Assembly: GCA_020028115.1 (NCBI GenBank)
Contig: JAHWYA010000076.1
Span: forward strand, 1 to 7,236
Length of the DNA: 7,236 nt
Origin: Anaeromyxobacter sp.
Lineage (GTDB): Bacteria; Myxococcota; Myxococcia; Myxococcales; Anaeromyxobacteraceae
Direction of reading: 5' to 3'
The notes beneath the pieces were generated by a model. The model was given only the letters and a program-made list of their open reading frames with translations. It was not told where the DNA came from and did not search any database. Of this stretch, positions 5,971 to 7,236 are shown piece after piece. The stretch's first letter is position 1. The number at the start of each line of letters is the position of its first letter. Both the position numbers and the translations under genes were made by a program.

Positions 5971-7236
5971 CTACTCGTCGCCCTCGTCGTCCTGCTCCGG
6001 GAGCGCGCCCGCGGCGCGCCCCTCGGTCTGCAGCCCCCACTGCCCGATCCGCTTCATCACGGTGCTCTTCGCGATCTGCAGCTCCTTCACGACCGCGGCG
6101 CGCTTGCCGCGGTGGCGCCGGAGCGACAGCCGGATCGCCTCGCGCTCGATCTCCTCGAGCGTGAGGCCGCGCACGTACATCGTGTCGTCGTCGCCGGTGT
6201 CGGCGGGCGTCGTGCGGGTGTCCTCGAACGTGACGGCGGACGGCGGCACGACGAGCCCCTCGCCGCGGAAGAGGAGCGCCCGCTGCACGACGTTCCGGAG
6301 CTGCCGGACGTTGCCGGGCCAGTCGTAGCCCTCGAGGCGCGCCATCGCCTCGGGCGACCAGCGCAGGACGACGCCGCGCGGAGAGGCGCGCTGGAGGAAG
6401 GCGTCGGCGAGGGCGCGGACGTCGCCCTTCCGCTGCCGGAGCGGCGGCACGGTGATCGGCACGACGCAGAGCCGGTAGAAGAGGTCCTCGCGGAACTTGC
6501 CCGCGCGCACCTGCGCGCGGAGGTCGCGGTGCGTTGCGGCCACGATCCGCACGCTCACCGTGATCGGGCGCGAGGCGCCGACGCGCTTCACCTCGCCGAG
6601 CTCGAGGACGCGCAGGAGCTTCGGCTGCAGGTCGAGCGGCAGCTCCCCGATCTCGTCGAGGAAGATCGTCCCGCGGTCCGCCTCCTCGAAGGCGCCCTTG
6701 CGCATGCGCTCGGCGCCCGAGAACGCGCCGCGCTCGTGGCCGAAGAGCTCGGACTCGATGAGGGTCTCGGCGATGGCGGAGCAGTTGACCGGGACGAACG
6801 GGCCGTCGGGCCGCCCCGAGCGAACGTGGAGGGCCCGCGCGACGAGCTCCTTCCCGGTGCCGGTCTCGCCGAGGATCGTCACCGCCGCGTCGGACGGCGC
6901 GACGCGCTCGACGAGCTCGAACACCTGCCGCATCCCCGCGTCCCGCGAGACCATCCCCTCGAACGACTCGGCCCGAGGGGCCTCCTCCGCCTCGCGCGGC
7001 TCGAGGACGAGCTCGGCGTCACCGAGCTGCACCGGGACGCCGAGGGGCAGCTCGGCGCGGGCGACGCGGGCGCCGGAGATGAACGTGCCGTTGGTCGAGC
7101 CGAGATCGACGAGGGCCCACGACGCCCCCTGCGGCTCGATGCGCAGGTGCCGCGTCGAGACGTACGGGTCGTCCACCGGCGCGTCGCAGGTCGGGTCCTT
7201 CCCGACGACGACGCCCGCGGCGGTGACCGGGACGGT
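5971..7236 (-). CDS. FHA-domain sigma-54-dependent activator (5' end beyond right edge)
   Basis: Sigma-54 activator whose sensor is an FHA phosphothreonine-binding domain rather than a receiver, so input probably comes from Ser/Thr kinases, as for similar myxobacterial regulators. 421 residues are visible and the frame is open to the window edge. ATG 7176 falls inside the FHA core, so it is not the true start. Numbering from the edge, the FHA core has VVVGKDPTCDAP, VSTRH (26-30) and LGSTNGTFISG (45-55). The AAA+ domain has Walker A GETGTGKE (123-130), a variant contact loop GAFSGA (170-175) in place of GAFTGA, Walker B TIFLDE (190-195) and WPGNVRQLRNVVQR (306-319). The Fis-type helix-turn-helix is at about 377-400 (KRAAVVKELQIAKSTVMKRI), followed by an acidic tail ending DDEGDE. 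It faces MshEN paralog 2 tail to tail. Targets cannot be read from this window. Confidence 0.94.
   Translation of the reverse strand, partial: TVPVTAAGVVVGKDPTCDAPVDDPYVSTRHLRIEPQGASWALVDLGSTNGTFISGARVARAELPLGVPVQLGDAELVLEPREAEEAPRAESFEGMVSRDAGMRQVFELVERVAPSDAAVTILGETGTGKELVARALHVRSGRPDGPFVPVNCSAIAETLIESELFGHERGAFSGAERMRKGAFEEADRGTIFLDEIGELPLDLQPKLLRVLELGEVKRVGASRPITVSVRIVAATHRDLRAQVRAGKFREDLFYRLCVVPITVPPLRQRKGDVRALADAFLQRASPRGVVLRWSPEAMARLEGYDWPGNVRQLRNVVQRALLFRGEGLVVPPSAVTFEDTRTTPADTGDDDTMYVRGLTLEEIEREAIRLSLRRHRGKRAAVVKELQIAKSTVMKRIGQWGLQTEGRAAGALPEQDDEGDE

Noticed and set aside
5971..7176. ATG 7176 as the start of the FHA regulator
   Set aside because: The FHA core (VVVGKDPTCDAP) is encoded upstream of it and the frame is open to the window edge, so the true start is outside.

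Overview
The window looks like chromosomal DNA of a myxobacterium-type organism, most like Anaeromyxobacter or a relative. Very high GC by eye, GC-saturated third codon positions, stand-alone MshEN proteins, Cys-rich lipoproteins and FHA-linked sigma-54 activators all point that way. The assignment is inference, since no rRNA or tRNA gene is present. Six genes fill most of the window, and I see no phage, IS, CRISPR or tRNA.

Left part (1-2773, minus strand): the N-terminal half of a class A penicillin-binding protein (PBP1A type) runs off the left edge. Upstream of it is a 369-bp gene-free stretch. It holds a near-consensus sigma-54 (-24/-12) promoter pointing at the PBP gene, a 6+6 dyad, and a 192-bp simple-repeat tract made of inverted hexamer arrays around a three-copy 11-mer. 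The tract ends at the stop codon of an NtrC-type sigma-54 response regulator.

Middle (2774-4581, plus strand): divergent from the regulator is a two-gene envelope operon. It encodes a Pal-like OmpA-family lipoprotein with three Cys4 repeats and a translationally coupled (4-bp overlap) CpoB/YbgF-like lipoprotein with coiled coil, TPR region and a Lys/Ala/Pro tail. In E. coli, Pal and CpoB couple outer-membrane constriction to peptidoglycan synthesis by a class A PBP. Pal and CpoB beside a PBP1A gene, with a sigma-54 activator between, suggests an envelope module.

Right part (4738-7236): two tandem paralogs, each a stand-alone MshEN (GspE N-terminal) domain with no ATPase, both carry the complete double 24-residue c-di-GMP-binding motif with a 5-residue spacer. 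The spacer between the genes is rich in inverted repeats, including an 18-bp perfect palindrome. The second paralog converges, with a 6-bp gap, on an FHA-domain sigma-54 activator (minus strand) whose N-terminus lies beyond the right edge.

The two most interesting signals are (a) the sigma-54 promoter, dyad and repeat tract between a sigma-54 activator and PBP1A, and (b) the duplicated c-di-GMP receptor-only proteins next to an FHA/sigma-54 regulator. No function has been shown for either; the links proposed are inferences from sequence and gene order.
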